Below, in pieces: positions 1 through 6,059 of a stretch of DNA of 11,912 nt (its first letter is position 1; each line of letters starts with the position of its first letter). The notes under the pieces are model-generated. The model was not told the DNA's origin. It saw only the letters and a program-made list of their open reading frames with translations, and searched no databases. The stretch covers positions 1 through 11,912 of the forward strand of contig JAFSYZ010000126.1 in NCBI GenBank assembly GCA_017455785.1, in the 5' to 3' direction. Origin of the DNA: Candidatus Methanomethylophilaceae archaeon. Lineage in GTDB: Archaea; Thermoplasmatota; Thermoplasmata; Methanomassiliicoccales; Methanomethylophilaceae. A program made the position numbers and the translations under genes.

Positions 1-206
1 CCTGCAAATCTGACGAAAAGGGCCCCGAGACGGATCGATGCAGCAACAAACTCCGATTTCTTCAGATCCGTCGTGAGTGCGACCTGGTCGACGAGATTGG
101 CAGGGGAGGATGAGGAGAACCTGTATGCACGGACCTTCGGATAATCCTTCGGTTTAGGCCTCCAATCCTCCTGGAGGGGCATCATCTCAAGAGAGTATTG
201 CGTCAT
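1..206 (-). CDS. Ribbon-helix-helix-like protein, partial (C-terminus outside window)
   Basis: The first 68 residues of a gene that runs off the left edge are visible. The ATG at 206 overlaps the preceding gene's TGA as ATGA, the usual junction in this operon. Two further Met codons (residues 8 and 9) are alternative starts. The segment KVRAYRFSSS (about residues 24-33) could form a beta strand. It is followed by a helix around PANLVDQVALTTD and then LKKSEFVAASIRLGA, which resembles the second helix of Arc/CopG ribbon-helix-helix repressors (typical form SrSEfir.Ai). If so, it is a small dimeric DNA-binding regulator or a larger protein with an N-terminal RHH domain. The assignment rests on pattern recognition only, and the missing C-terminus may change the picture. 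Confidence 0.6.
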   Translation of the reverse strand, partial: MTQYSLEMMPLQEDWRPKPKDYPKVRAYRFSSSSPANLVDQVALTTDLKKSEFVAASIRLGALFVRFA

Positions 207-775
207 CTCCTTTTCTCCGATGTAAGTCCGTACCATTCGAGCTCTTTATACGATATCATGAAATCGGACCACTTCTCATTCCACTTGTCCACCAGTCCCG
301 CTTCGTGGACCCTGCAGATCATCGTCTTCCTGCTGCATCTTCCCGGACGGATTCTCGCACCGTTATCCCGGGCCCATTGAACGGCCTCCTTCCAGGCCTC
401 GAAACGCTTCTGTTTAGCCTCTTCTTTGGCCCTTTCATGTTCCTCGCGTGCGATACGCTGGCGTTCCCATGTCTCATATTTCTCGAACATCTCCTCAGGG
501 GAGAACGGGCAGGCCGTCCATTCCTCATGATACGAGATGAAAACCTCCGATGTGGATTCCTTTCTCTCATCGAAGATCCTGTTGATACATTCGTCGCATA
601 TCTTTATGAGATCGTTCTGATTGAAGACCTCCTTTTCGAAGATGATCTCATGATCTTCGGCGATGGACACCTTTGCGCTCCAATGGTCACGGTCGGTCTC
701 GCCTTTGAACTGTCCCTGCAGTGCCCTGAAGAGAGCATCCTTCGGGTCATATCCCGGAATGTACTCGGTCATCAT
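203..775 (-). CDS. Hypothetical protein, 190 aa, with central coiled coil
   Basis: No family is recognised. The start is one of two tandem ATG codons (775 or 772), preceded by a strong GGAGGTGA ribosome binding site that lies in the end of the upstream 51 aa gene; the TGA of that gene overlaps the tandem ATGs. Residues roughly 95-140 are very rich in Glu, Lys, Arg and Ala (EMFEKYETWERQRIAREEHE and onward), predicting a long charged helix or coiled coil. The C-terminal third is basic and aromatic, with GARIRPGRCSRK and several Trp, which could contact nucleic acid. Single Cys residues are scattered and do not make an obvious metal site. The gene end overlaps the next start by ATGA, so it is co-translated with its neighbours. 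Function unknown; it is a real gene by context and ribosome binding site. Confidence 0.8.
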   Translation of the reverse strand: MMTEYIPGYDPKDALFRALQGQFKGETDRDHWSAKVSIAEDHEIIFEKEVFNQNDLIKICDECINRIFDERKESTSEVFISYHEEWTACPFSPEEMFEKYETWERQRIAREEHERAKEEAKQKRFEAWKEAVQWARDNGARIRPGRCSRKTMICRVHEAGLVDKWNEKWSDFMISYKELEWYGLTSEKRR

Positions 776-927
776 TCGTCACCTCCCTTCCTGTCATCTT
801 CAGGGATGTCGATTACGCTATCGCAGGGACCGTTGCAATCTCCCGCATAGATACAGAAAATCGTAACAGGATCCTTGATGAACGGACATTCGGATGCCTG
901 TCCATCGATGACTGTGGACGGGCTCAT
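772..927 (-). CDS. Four-cysteine mini-protein, 51 aa
   Basis: A short reading frame begins with ATG at 927, overlapping the preceding TGA as ATGA, and ends with TGA overlapping the tandem ATG codons of the 190 aa gene. It fills precisely what would otherwise be the only gap in this part of the operon, and its 3' end contains the ribosome binding site of the next gene. The 51 aa product has Cys at 14, 25, 31 and 35 (ECPF, FCIY, DCNGPC), suggesting a small zinc or iron-sulphur site, and an acidic C-terminus. The CNGPC segment loosely resembles the TGPC end of the 58 aa protein upstream of rep. No named family is recognised. The gene is easily missed because of its length. Confidence 0.72.
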   Translation of the reverse strand: MSPSTVIDGQASECPFIKDPVTIFCIYAGDCNGPCDSVIDIPEDDRKGGDE

Positions 928-1145
928 CCTATCAACTCCATGATGTACTCATCATGATGGTGGAGCTTGCAGCAGGGACACCCCATACCTTCGCACTCCT
1001 CCTCGATTATGCGGCGTGTGGGATACCGTTCGCAATAGAATGCCGTTTGATCATCATATGCATTGGACGTCTGGCCTTGTTCCTTCATGTTATCGCATGA
1101 CCAGGGGAATGGCAGCCAATCCTTCAGATCTGTCTGCCAACTCAT
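924..1145 (-). CDS. Cys/His-rich small protein, 73 aa
   Basis: ATG at 1145 overlaps the upstream stop as ATGA and is preceded by GGAGG at a spacing of 7 bases. The product has Cys at 17, 38, 51, 56, 58 and 59 and a run of three His at 62-64 (GCPCCKLHHH). This dense C-terminal Cys/His group is a strong candidate metal-binding knuckle. The N-terminal part is Trp-rich (SWQTDLKDWLPFPWSC). No homologue is recognised. Its role may be a small DNA- or protein-binding zinc protein, as is common in archaeal virus and plasmid genomes, but that is inference. It is embedded in the overlapping operon between the 79 aa and 51 aa Cys proteins. Confidence 0.75.
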   Translation of the reverse strand: MSWQTDLKDWLPFPWSCDNMKEQGQTSNAYDDQTAFYCERYPTRRIIEEECEGMGCPCCKLHHHDEYIMELIG

Positions 1146-1381
1146 ACGAATGCCTCCAATGATGTCTGCCCTCCTGACCTCAACGGTGCGTAATCATGGC
1201 ACCCTTCTGTCGTAGGTTCTGACAGATCCTGAAGAATGCCATCTTCATCCCTGCGGAGCTTCCAATCGTGCTCTTGGTACTGCTTGTCGCATTGGTACTT
1301 CCCCGTCCATACGACAGTGGAGAATCCGACAAAACGTATCTCTTTGACCCTGTGTTTACAGGTAGAACAAAGACAGCTCAT
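1142..1381 (-). CDS. C-x2-C...C...C-x2-Y mini-protein, 79 aa
   Basis: ATG at 1381 overlaps the upstream TGA (ATGA), with GGAGG 8 bases before it. The N-terminus MSCLCSTCKHRV contains Cys 3, 5 and 8; further Cys are at 31 (KYQCDKQ) and 61 (EGCHDY). The order C-x2-C-K-x-R-V, then Y/Q-C-D/N, then G-x-C-x2-Y is shared with the 58 aa protein encoded just before rep (CETCRFRV, AYCNEK, GPCSRY), which points to a duplicated family within this element. Such four-Cys patterns are known from small phage proteins and from iron-sulphur-binding small subunits of glycyl radical enzymes, so the ligand could be zinc or an Fe-S cluster. The specific function is unknown. Confidence 0.78.
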   Translation of the reverse strand: MSCLCSTCKHRVKEIRFVGFSTVVWTGKYQCDKQYQEHDWKLRRDEDGILQDLSEPTTEGCHDYAPLRSGGQTSLEAFV

Positions 1382-1713
1382 CTAAGCAACCTCCTGAGTT
1401 TTCCGAAGATCTCCACCCTTTGGCGGGCGACGGCTATCTCTTTTCTTTCAGAATCCCTGTTCCTTCCTTTGATAATGGATCTGGCCTCGATTATCACATC
1501 ATCGTCGCCATGTAGGACGGTTCCAGGTTTAGGACGAGATTCACTCTCTTGACCTGGATGTTGAGAATTGACCACGATTTTAATATCGCCTTTGGCGGTC
1601 GTCCTATTGCCGCCATGGGTTTTGGATTTGGGGACATATTCGGGTTTGTCGATCTTGTTCGCCGTGACCCTGATGCTTTCGGCCTCGTAATCCGGTTTCC
1701 GCCTGAGCTTCAT
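1378..1713 (-). CDS. Hypothetical basic protein, 111 aa
   Basis: ATG at 1713 overlaps the stop of the 217 aa gene (ATGA), with an AAGGTGATT ribosome binding site inside that gene's end. The protein is strongly basic at both ends (MKLRRKPDY at the start; KLRRLLR at the end) and has an apparently flexible, Lys/Ser/Pro-rich middle (about residues 20-65) containing no Cys. The segment HGDDDVIIEARSIIKGRNRD to the C-terminus looks helical and charged. This composition would suit a nucleic-acid-binding or scaffold protein, but no family is recognised. Its 3' end carries the GGAGG that serves the next Cys-rich gene. Confidence 0.7.
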   Translation of the reverse strand: MKLRRKPDYEAESIRVTANKIDKPEYVPKSKTHGGNRTTAKGDIKIVVNSQHPGQESESRPKPGTVLHGDDDVIIEARSIIKGRNRDSERKEIAVARQRVEIFGKLRRLLR

Positions 1714-2363
1714 TCAGAATCACCTTCGGAAACGTAGAATTGAATCCCTTTTGGCAACTTGAGTGTCCCTTCGGCATACATTTTCCTGCAAAGTCTGTCA
1801 GCCTGATCAGGATCCATTCCGTAGTTGACAAGATCGCTGCTGTAAAACCATCCATCGCGCGGATGCATAGCTCCGTATAGAACGATCTTCTCAGCCCATC
1901 CATCCGGTACGATCTTACCGAATTCAGGTTCGTTCGTGACCTCATATCTCAAAGACTCTGGCCATGGCCATACTTTTTCATCTTCTATAGTGTCCCTGAG
2001 ACCTTTGTAACATGTCCTTGCTTTGACAAGCTCTATGATCAGCTCCTCTTTAGTTAACTTCTCAAGTTCTTCCCATTCACTTACCATTTCTTTCTCACCT
2101 CCCTTTACTGTCGAACGAAAATCCGATTTTGTTTCGGAATGATTAACCTTACCGTTCTCATCATCGGAATTCATAATCTTCCAGAAACAATCCTCGCAGA
2201 TATGGTCGTTTTCGGTCCTTCCACGTGTTGTCCACTCATCGTTGCCGATCGTCCTTCCACACATGCAGCATTTCCAGAAGTACTGGGCAGTCGATTTCTG
2301 TTCTTCCTTCTGTGCTCTTGCCTTCCAATTCACCATCTCTGGTGTCAATTCCACAGTTTTCAT
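1710..2363 (-). CDS. Zinc-ribbon protein with C-terminal winged-helix-like region, 217 aa
   Basis: ATG at 2363 overlaps the upstream stop as ATGA and follows GGAGG by 7 bases. Residues 32-59 contain C-x2-C (CCMC) and C-x2-C (CEDC) pairs 20 residues apart, a zinc ribbon. After a polar linker, residues about 93-140 are a charged helical segment (WEELEKLTKEELIIELVKAR). Residues about 155-210 (GWFYSSDLVNYGMDPDQADR, then LPKGIQFYV) have the pattern of a winged helix: a helix, a DPDQADRLCRKM-type recognition helix and a beta hairpin. A second in-frame ATG at 2087 has its own strong ribosome binding site, so a shorter 125 aa C-terminal product is likely made too. Function is unknown; a nucleic-acid-binding regulator is the best guess. 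Confidence 0.75.
   Translation of the reverse strand: MKTVELTPEMVNWKARAQKEEQKSTAQYFWKCCMCGRTIGNDEWTTRGRTENDHICEDCFWKIMNSDDENGKVNHSETKSDFRSTVKGGEKEMVSEWEELEKLTKEELIIELVKARTCYKGLRDTIEDEKVWPWPESLRYEVTNEPEFGKIVPDGWAEKIVLYGAMHPRDGWFYSSDLVNYGMDPDQADRLCRKMYAEGTLKLPKGIQFYVSEGDSE
2096..2102 (-). promoter_or_regulatory. Internal ribosome binding site inside the 217 aa gene
   Basis: The minus strand reads GGAGGTGA, then GAAAGAA, then an in-frame ATG at 2087 (residue 93, MVSEWEELEKL). The motif and spacing are as good as those at the true gene starts in this operon. It would give a 125 aa protein lacking the zinc ribbon. Confidence 0.6.
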
Positions 2364-2737
2364 CTCTCTCCCTCCAGTTTAGAGCTCCAATCATCTATCT
2401 TCTCCCAATCCAAGACATACATCTGAGTGAGTCTTCTCTTCTCCGGCTCATGAAGGGACCCGCGGAGTATCCTGTCCCCTTCTTTCAAGAATAATGCTTT
2501 CAGGTCCGCTACCGTCATCTTCCTCATGATCTTCAGGGCGTTTTCCGGTACGCCTCCGTATCCTAGACAGTTGGTGATCAGACGTTTGTCCCATGCAGAC
2601 AGGGACATGGCCACAGGGCGGTAGACCGAACATAACTCATTCACAGGGTCCAAGTCCAATGCGACTACATCCGCCGAACGTAGACAGCCGCCATCAGTAC
2701 CGAAGGCACAACGGCCGCATTGTTTCTCAACGATCAT
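2360..2737 (-). CDS. Four-cysteine N-terminal protein, 125 aa
   Basis: ATG at 2737 overlaps the exonuclease stop codon (ATGA), with a GAGGTGA ribosome binding site inside the exonuclease gene. The N-terminal third shows C7-x2-C10 (QCGRC), C18 (GGCLRS) and C36-x2-Y (LCSVYRP), a compact C-x2-C...C...C-x2-Y-x-P pattern typical of small metal-binding phage proteins and similar to the 58 and 79 aa proteins in this operon. The rest (about residues 45-125) is predicted helical, with SLSAWDKRLITNCLGYGG and TVADLKALFLKEGDRILRGS, and ends in a charged tail. It could be a DNA-binding or adaptor protein. The family is not recognised; direct coupling to the exonuclease suggests a linked role in element DNA metabolism, which is inference. 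Confidence 0.77.
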   Translation of the reverse strand: MIVEKQCGRCAFGTDGGCLRSADVVALDLDPVNELCSVYRPVAMSLSAWDKRLITNCLGYGGVPENALKIMRKMTVADLKALFLKEGDRILRGSLHEPEKRRLTQMYVLDWEKIDDWSSKLEGER

Positions 2738-3330
2738 ATCGTCACCTCGCTCCCATCGATACGGTATGCACCCATCTCGAACAGCTTCAGCAAAACATGA
2801 CCTGCGACCATCGAATCCGACAATGCCCTGTGTGCCTGTTCCCCTTTGATCCCTGCAGGATCCTCCGGACAGAGGATCCCATAAGCTTCCTCAAGGCGCG
2901 GCCATTTGTACTCATCCGGGTACCAAGGGCTCGGGATCCTGCAGACGTCCGTGGCTACGAGCATCGGATCGGGAAGGAGATCGAACCACCCCCTCATGCT
3001 CCACGGGGTATTGAAGAGGAATTTTCCAAAGTCGAAGGCAGTATTGTACGATGTGACCTTCCTGTCACGGAGCTTCCTGCAGAGCTCATCCCATACATCA
3101 TAGAATCCCGGTGCATCGATGAGCATCGAGGGTTCAAGATCCGAATTCTTGAAGATCCATGAATCCTTCCTCTTCTCGATATCATCTTTCGGATATCCGA
3201 TCAGGGAAGAATAGAACGGTTCAACCGAACCGGTATCGAGATCTATCTCGGATATCCCGATATCTAAAACAAGATCATCCGGAGCTCCTTCGAGACCTGT
3301 GGTCTCGGTGTCGAGAACAAGGATCTTCAT
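2734..3330 (-). CDS. DEDDh-type 3'-5' exonuclease (DnaQ/RNase T superfamily), 198 aa
   Basis: This should remove nucleotides from 3' ends of DNA or RNA using two metal ions. Exo I is LDTETTG with D7 and E9; Exo II is SYNTAFDFGKF with D100; Exo III is HRALSDSMVAGHVL with H167 and D172, which places it in the DEDDh group. The length near 200 aa fits stand-alone family members such as the DNA polymerase III epsilon subunit, RNase T or oligoribonuclease. The start at 3330 overlaps the upstream TGA (ATGA) and has GGAGG 7 bases before it. It lies third in the rep-winged helix-exonuclease series, suggesting work on replication intermediates, degradation of host nucleic acid, or proofreading. No polymerase is encoded nearby in the window. 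The catalytic class is clear; the substrate is not. Confidence 0.92.
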   Translation of the reverse strand: MKILVLDTETTGLEGAPDDLVLDIGISEIDLDTGSVEPFYSSLIGYPKDDIEKRKDSWIFKNSDLEPSMLIDAPGFYDVWDELCRKLRDRKVTSYNTAFDFGKFLFNTPWSMRGWFDLLPDPMLVATDVCRIPSPWYPDEYKWPRLEEAYGILCPEDPAGIKGEQAHRALSDSMVAGHVLLKLFEMGAYRIDGSEVTI

Positions 3331-3611
3331 GCTGTAGCCTCCTCGTAGTCCTTCGTGACGTATGTGGTGACGCTGCGTTTGGTCCTGTGATCCATCTTCT
3401 TCCCTGAAGGTCTGATATATCCTTCGTTGCAGAGCTCGCAGATGCGGCTGGAGACGTTGTATGGTTCCATCTTCGCTATGCGGGCGATGTCATTACGGGA
3501 AACGTTCGGATATTTCTCGATGATCGCAAAGACCCGGCATTGTCTTTGCTGCAGATCAGGGATGGCAGCATATGCGATCGCCGAATTACGCTTAGTGTTA
3601 TAGGACATCAT
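3327..3611 (-). CDS. Winged helix-turn-helix DNA-binding protein, 94 aa
   Basis: Two tandem ATG codons (3611, 3608) follow rep by 3 bases; the GGGGTGATC at the end of rep acts as ribosome binding site. The predicted fold is helix 1 (RQCRVFAIIEKYP), helix 2 (SRNDIARIAKM), recognition helix 3 (NVSSRICELCNEGYI) and a basic wing (KKMDHRTKRSVTTYVTKD), as in MarR/ArsR-like and archaeal element regulators. The size is normal for a single-domain regulator that binds DNA as a dimer. Being translationally coupled to rep, it may repress the operon or control copy number; alternatively it may be an accessory origin-binding protein. Its target sites are not known, although the palindrome at 7200-7215 is one candidate. 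Confidence 0.82.
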   Translation of the reverse strand: MMSYNTKRNSAIAYAAIPDLQQRQCRVFAIIEKYPNVSRNDIARIAKMEPYNVSSRICELCNEGYIRPSGKKMDHRTKRSVTTYVTKDYEEATA

Positions 3612-3614
3612 CGA

Positions 3615-5549
3615 TCACCCCCCCCCCTCAGAATCGACGGATTCAGGGTGGAATGTGGACCAATAGGGAGAATTGAACCGGAAGTAGGCGTAGACCGTGG
3701 AATCGTTCTCAGAGGCCATATCCGCGAAAACGGAGCGGTCGTAGATTCCGGCGAAACGGAAGGAATTAGGTTTCTTTTCCTTCTCTTCCTCATCCATCAT
3801 CATCTTTGCTTCCTGACGGAGCTTCTGAGAACACGTCCAGAATCTCTTATTGAAGGACCAGTATGGGGAATGGACCATCGCAGGGGATTCGTAGCGGTCT
3901 GATTGTGCGAATGCCGCTTTCTTGAGGTACTTCTCTAGGTATGCCCCGCCATGCTTTTCCTTGCAGTCCCTCGGTTTGTTCATGGGGTTGGACCACTTCC
4001 ACTCCCAGACCTTGATATGCTTCCCATCCTCGATGACGTCTCTTTTCACCGCTTTCAGACCATAGATGTACCCGATCTTGCCCTGGCCGAGACGTTCCCA
4101 TTCGATGTTGATCTCATGGATGTCCAGCAGGTACGGAACGATGATGATCGCATGACAGTGCAGCAATCCGGTATCAGTGTATTCAAAGGCACAGACATAT
4201 TGGGGGCGTTTGCCCAGTCTTTTCTTCAGATAGGACAGGAAGGAATTCCACGCGACCGAGAACGATCTGTTCGTATCCCAAAGGGATTGGTGCCCTTCGG
4301 GATCGTAATGACGTTCCAACCGGTTGAACGTGGAGAGCTGATGGTTGAGCTTCTCAAGGGTGCGTTTCCCTACTCCCTGGCGTATCCTATCAAGGATCTC
4401 ATACGCGAGCTCGCGTTGTTTGATGAGTTCGGCCAACCTTTTCTCCTGATCCTTCGTGCGGATCGGGACCTTTTCAAGATCGGAGATCTCCGCATCCGGA
4501 CCGAGGATCTTGTAGCGTTCGTCTATCAGATACTTGAGATACTTATCCGACGAGTTTGACGAAGCGATCTTCTTTTCGATGTTCTTGAGGCGCTGTGCCT
4601 GCAGCTTGCTGAATTCCTCATCCGTCAGATTCGGATCCGAAGTCAGAGTGAGGAAGACCGCTTTGCGGCCTTTGTTGTTCAGATTGAAGGAGGCCTTCAT
4701 CACGGCCTCGAATTTGTCAAGGTTACGCTTCGCCTTATTGAAATCGTTGAATCTTGTCGAGTATTCCATCCCGATGAGGGTATCGCTCTTACCGTCGAGG
4801 AGTGCGATCACCTTCTCGTTGATGTCGTTCACGTATGTCGTGTAGTATGACGCGACCTGCTTCTTGTCCGCATCGGACATCCACTGGATTCCCTTCAGCA
4901 AACGGCATGCTCCGAGGCGCATTCCGGAACAGTTCTTCGGAAGCTCCAGAACCTTCGATTTGATAGGGCCAGATTTCCTCCGGGAATCCGAAGTTTGAAT
5001 TTTGCAAGTTCCCTTTATCAAGTAAATATCTTCGGGGGTAGGGGCCCTTTTGTGAAGCTCACGTGAGATTACCTCGCGGACCCTCTGCTCGTCGACTTTA
5101 CAATAGTTAAGACCATCGATCTTGACAATGCTGGCCAACCCGCGGTTCCATAATCTCTGCGCTGCGCGTTTGGCATCGACCTCGCCGGCATGTTTGTTCT
5201 GATAGTAGGGATTCCTGCCGCCGAGATAATACGAGACGAACCTCGGCAAACTCACAATCCTTCCCGGTTCGGCGACCGCCTTGATCAGAAGACGGCGCTC
5301 GGATTCGGTGAGTTCATTAAGGGAGTTTATGAAGAAGTTGGGGGAGATGTCGGCTATGTCCTTCAGCTTCTCGAAGACGTTCCTGCGAGAGGTCATGGCC
5401 TTCTCGATGAGGCCTTTCTTCTCAGCTTCGGCGGCCTGCGACTCCTTCTCCTCAATGATCTCGAGGATCTCCTTCATCTCCGATGCCTTCTCTTCCTCCC
5501 ATCCGGGATAGAGAGGGCCCCTGTCCTCGTAGACGGTGAATGACTCCAT
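3615..5549 (-). CDS. rep: HUH-superfamily rolling-circle replication initiator (Rep), 644 aa
   Basis: Nicks one strand at the replication origin through a tyrosine and starts rolling-circle replication. Numbered from the ATG at 5549, motif I is FLTLTSDPN (299-307). Motif II is the metal-binding HUH, seen as LLHCHAIII with H464 and H466. Motif III is YLEKYLKKA, a YxxKY with Y537 and Y541. This motif set matches the Rep proteins of haloarchaeal plasmids and pleolipovirus-like elements. The protein is much longer than small plasmid Reps: about 155 residues of charged helix separate motifs I and II. A long N-terminal part holds a helical, Glu/Lys-rich stretch and a possible winged helix around residues 100-170. 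The start at 5549 is preferred over an upstream in-frame ATG at 5615, because it sits 1 base after the upstream stop and follows GAGGCGGATTGAT, whereas 5615 lies inside the upstream gene. No helicase domain is evident. The gene ends in a run of ten G. Confidence 0.9.
   Translation of the reverse strand: MESFTVYEDRGPLYPGWEEEKASEMKEILEIIEEKESQAAEAEKKGLIEKAMTSRRNVFEKLKDIADISPNFFINSLNELTESERRLLIKAVAEPGRIVSLPRFVSYYLGGRNPYYQNKHAGEVDAKRAAQRLWNRGLASIVKIDGLNYCKVDEQRVREVISRELHKRAPTPEDIYLIKGTCKIQTSDSRRKSGPIKSKVLELPKNCSGMRLGACRLLKGIQWMSDADKKQVASYYTTYVNDINEKVIALLDGKSDTLIGMEYSTRFNDFNKAKRNLDKFEAVMKASFNLNNKGRKAVFLTLTSDPNLTDEEFSKLQAQRLKNIEKKIASSNSSDKYLKYLIDERYKILGPDAEISDLEKVPIRTKDQEKRLAELIKQRELAYEILDRIRQGVGKRTLEKLNHQLSTFNRLERHYDPEGHQSLWDTNRSFSVAWNSFLSYLKKRLGKRPQYVCAFEYTDTGLLHCHAIIIVPYLLDIHEINIEWERLGQGKIGYIYGLKAVKRDVIEDGKHIKVWEWKWSNPMNKPRDCKEKHGGAYLEKYLKKAAFAQSDRYESPAMVHSPYWSFNKRFWTCSQKLRQEAKMMMDEEEKEKKPNSFRFAGIYDRSVFADMASENDSTVYAYFRFNSPYWSTFHPESVDSEGGG
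3618..3627 (-). repeat. Ten-base G homopolymer at the 3' end of rep
   Basis: The minus strand has ten G directly before the rep TGA, encoding the last three Gly and the third base of the Glu codon. It also forms part of the ribosome binding region of the winged-helix gene. Loss or gain of one G changes only a few C-terminal residues before another stop, so it does not fuse the two genes. Confidence 0.9.
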
Positions 5550-5550
5550 A

Positions 5551-5727
5551 TCAATCCGCCTCTTCGTATCTGCTGCAGGGCCCGGTCCTTCCGGTGATGT
5601 CAATGGATTTCTCATTGCAATATGCGCGGCCGACCATTACCATGAGGCCGTCCACCATCAATGATGTCGGACGGTTAACACGGAAACGGCAGGTCTCGCA
5701 AGGCCTTTCCTGGTAGGGAGGGGTCAT
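5551..5727 (-). CDS. C-x2-C...C...C-x2-Y mini-protein, 58 aa, directly upstream of rep
   Basis: This short gene starts at ATG 5727, overlapping the previous TAA by one base (TAATG), with a strong GGAGGTG ribosome binding site 5 bases before it. It ends in TGA one base before the rep ATG. Cys occur at 10, 13, 37 and 51 in CETCRFRV, AYCNEK and TGPCSRY. The same order and flanking residues occur in the 79 aa protein (CSTCKHRV, YQCDKQ, EGCHDY), indicating shared ancestry. A zinc or Fe-S binding fold is likely. The tight coupling to rep suggests dosage-linked expression, possibly as a replication accessory or copy-control protein, but this is inference. Its presence also settles the start of rep. 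Confidence 0.78.
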   Translation of the reverse strand: MTPPYQERPCETCRFRVNRPTSLMVDGLMVMVGRAYCNEKSIDITGRTGPCSRYEEAD

Positions 5728-6059
5728 TAGGACACCTCCTCGTCCTCAATGTAGCAATATTCCACATTGTCGTTGGAGCAGATGTCCTCGATGCGATAAC
5801 CGCAATCGAATCTCTTATCGAGGCAATCAGCGAATATGGAATAACCGCTCATTCTTGAGATCCATGCCTTATTGTTGGAACCGACACGAAAAGATCTTGC
5901 CAAATCCCCATTATCCTGTTCGAAAACACTGGGGCAGAATACAATCACGCCCGTTATCGCGTTGCTGCTAGACCTCGGATCCTTGCCTTCATCCTCCAAT
6001 CTGCGATTATGATCGAACATGGCTTTCTCAAATTCAGAGTACTTGAGATGTCTGGTCAT
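5727..6059 (-). CDS. Hypothetical protein, 110 aa
   Basis: The ATG at 6059 overlaps the upstream TGA (ATGA) and follows GGAGGTGACACA, so the longer in-frame extension to 6161 is rejected. The protein is acidic and mixed alpha/beta in appearance. The middle, ITGVIVFCPSVF and LARSFRVGSNNKAWISRMSG, looks like beta strands with a basic loop. Four Cys lie in the second half (ADCLDKRFDCGYRIEDIC, then YCYIEDE). No family is recognised. Charged residues dominate the ends. It is a real gene by its ribosome binding site and by overlapping junctions on both sides. Confidence 0.75.
   Translation of the reverse strand: MTRHLKYSEFEKAMFDHNRRLEDEGKDPRSSSNAITGVIVFCPSVFEQDNGDLARSFRVGSNNKAWISRMSGYSIFADCLDKRFDCGYRIEDICSNDNVEYCYIEDEEVS

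Noticed and set aside
305..850. Long plus-strand open frame of 181 aa in the operon region
   Set aside because: It lies opposite the 190 aa and 51 aa genes, which have ribosome binding sites and overlapping junctions; it lacks both and fits a shadow frame.
3951..4559. Plus-strand open frame of 202 aa inside rep
   Set aside because: It runs opposite the Rep motif II/III region and has no ribosome binding site or recognisable domain.
5550..5615. Extension of rep to the ATG at 5615
   Set aside because: That start lies inside the 58 aa gene and lacks a ribosome binding site; the ATG at 5549 is one base after that gene's stop.
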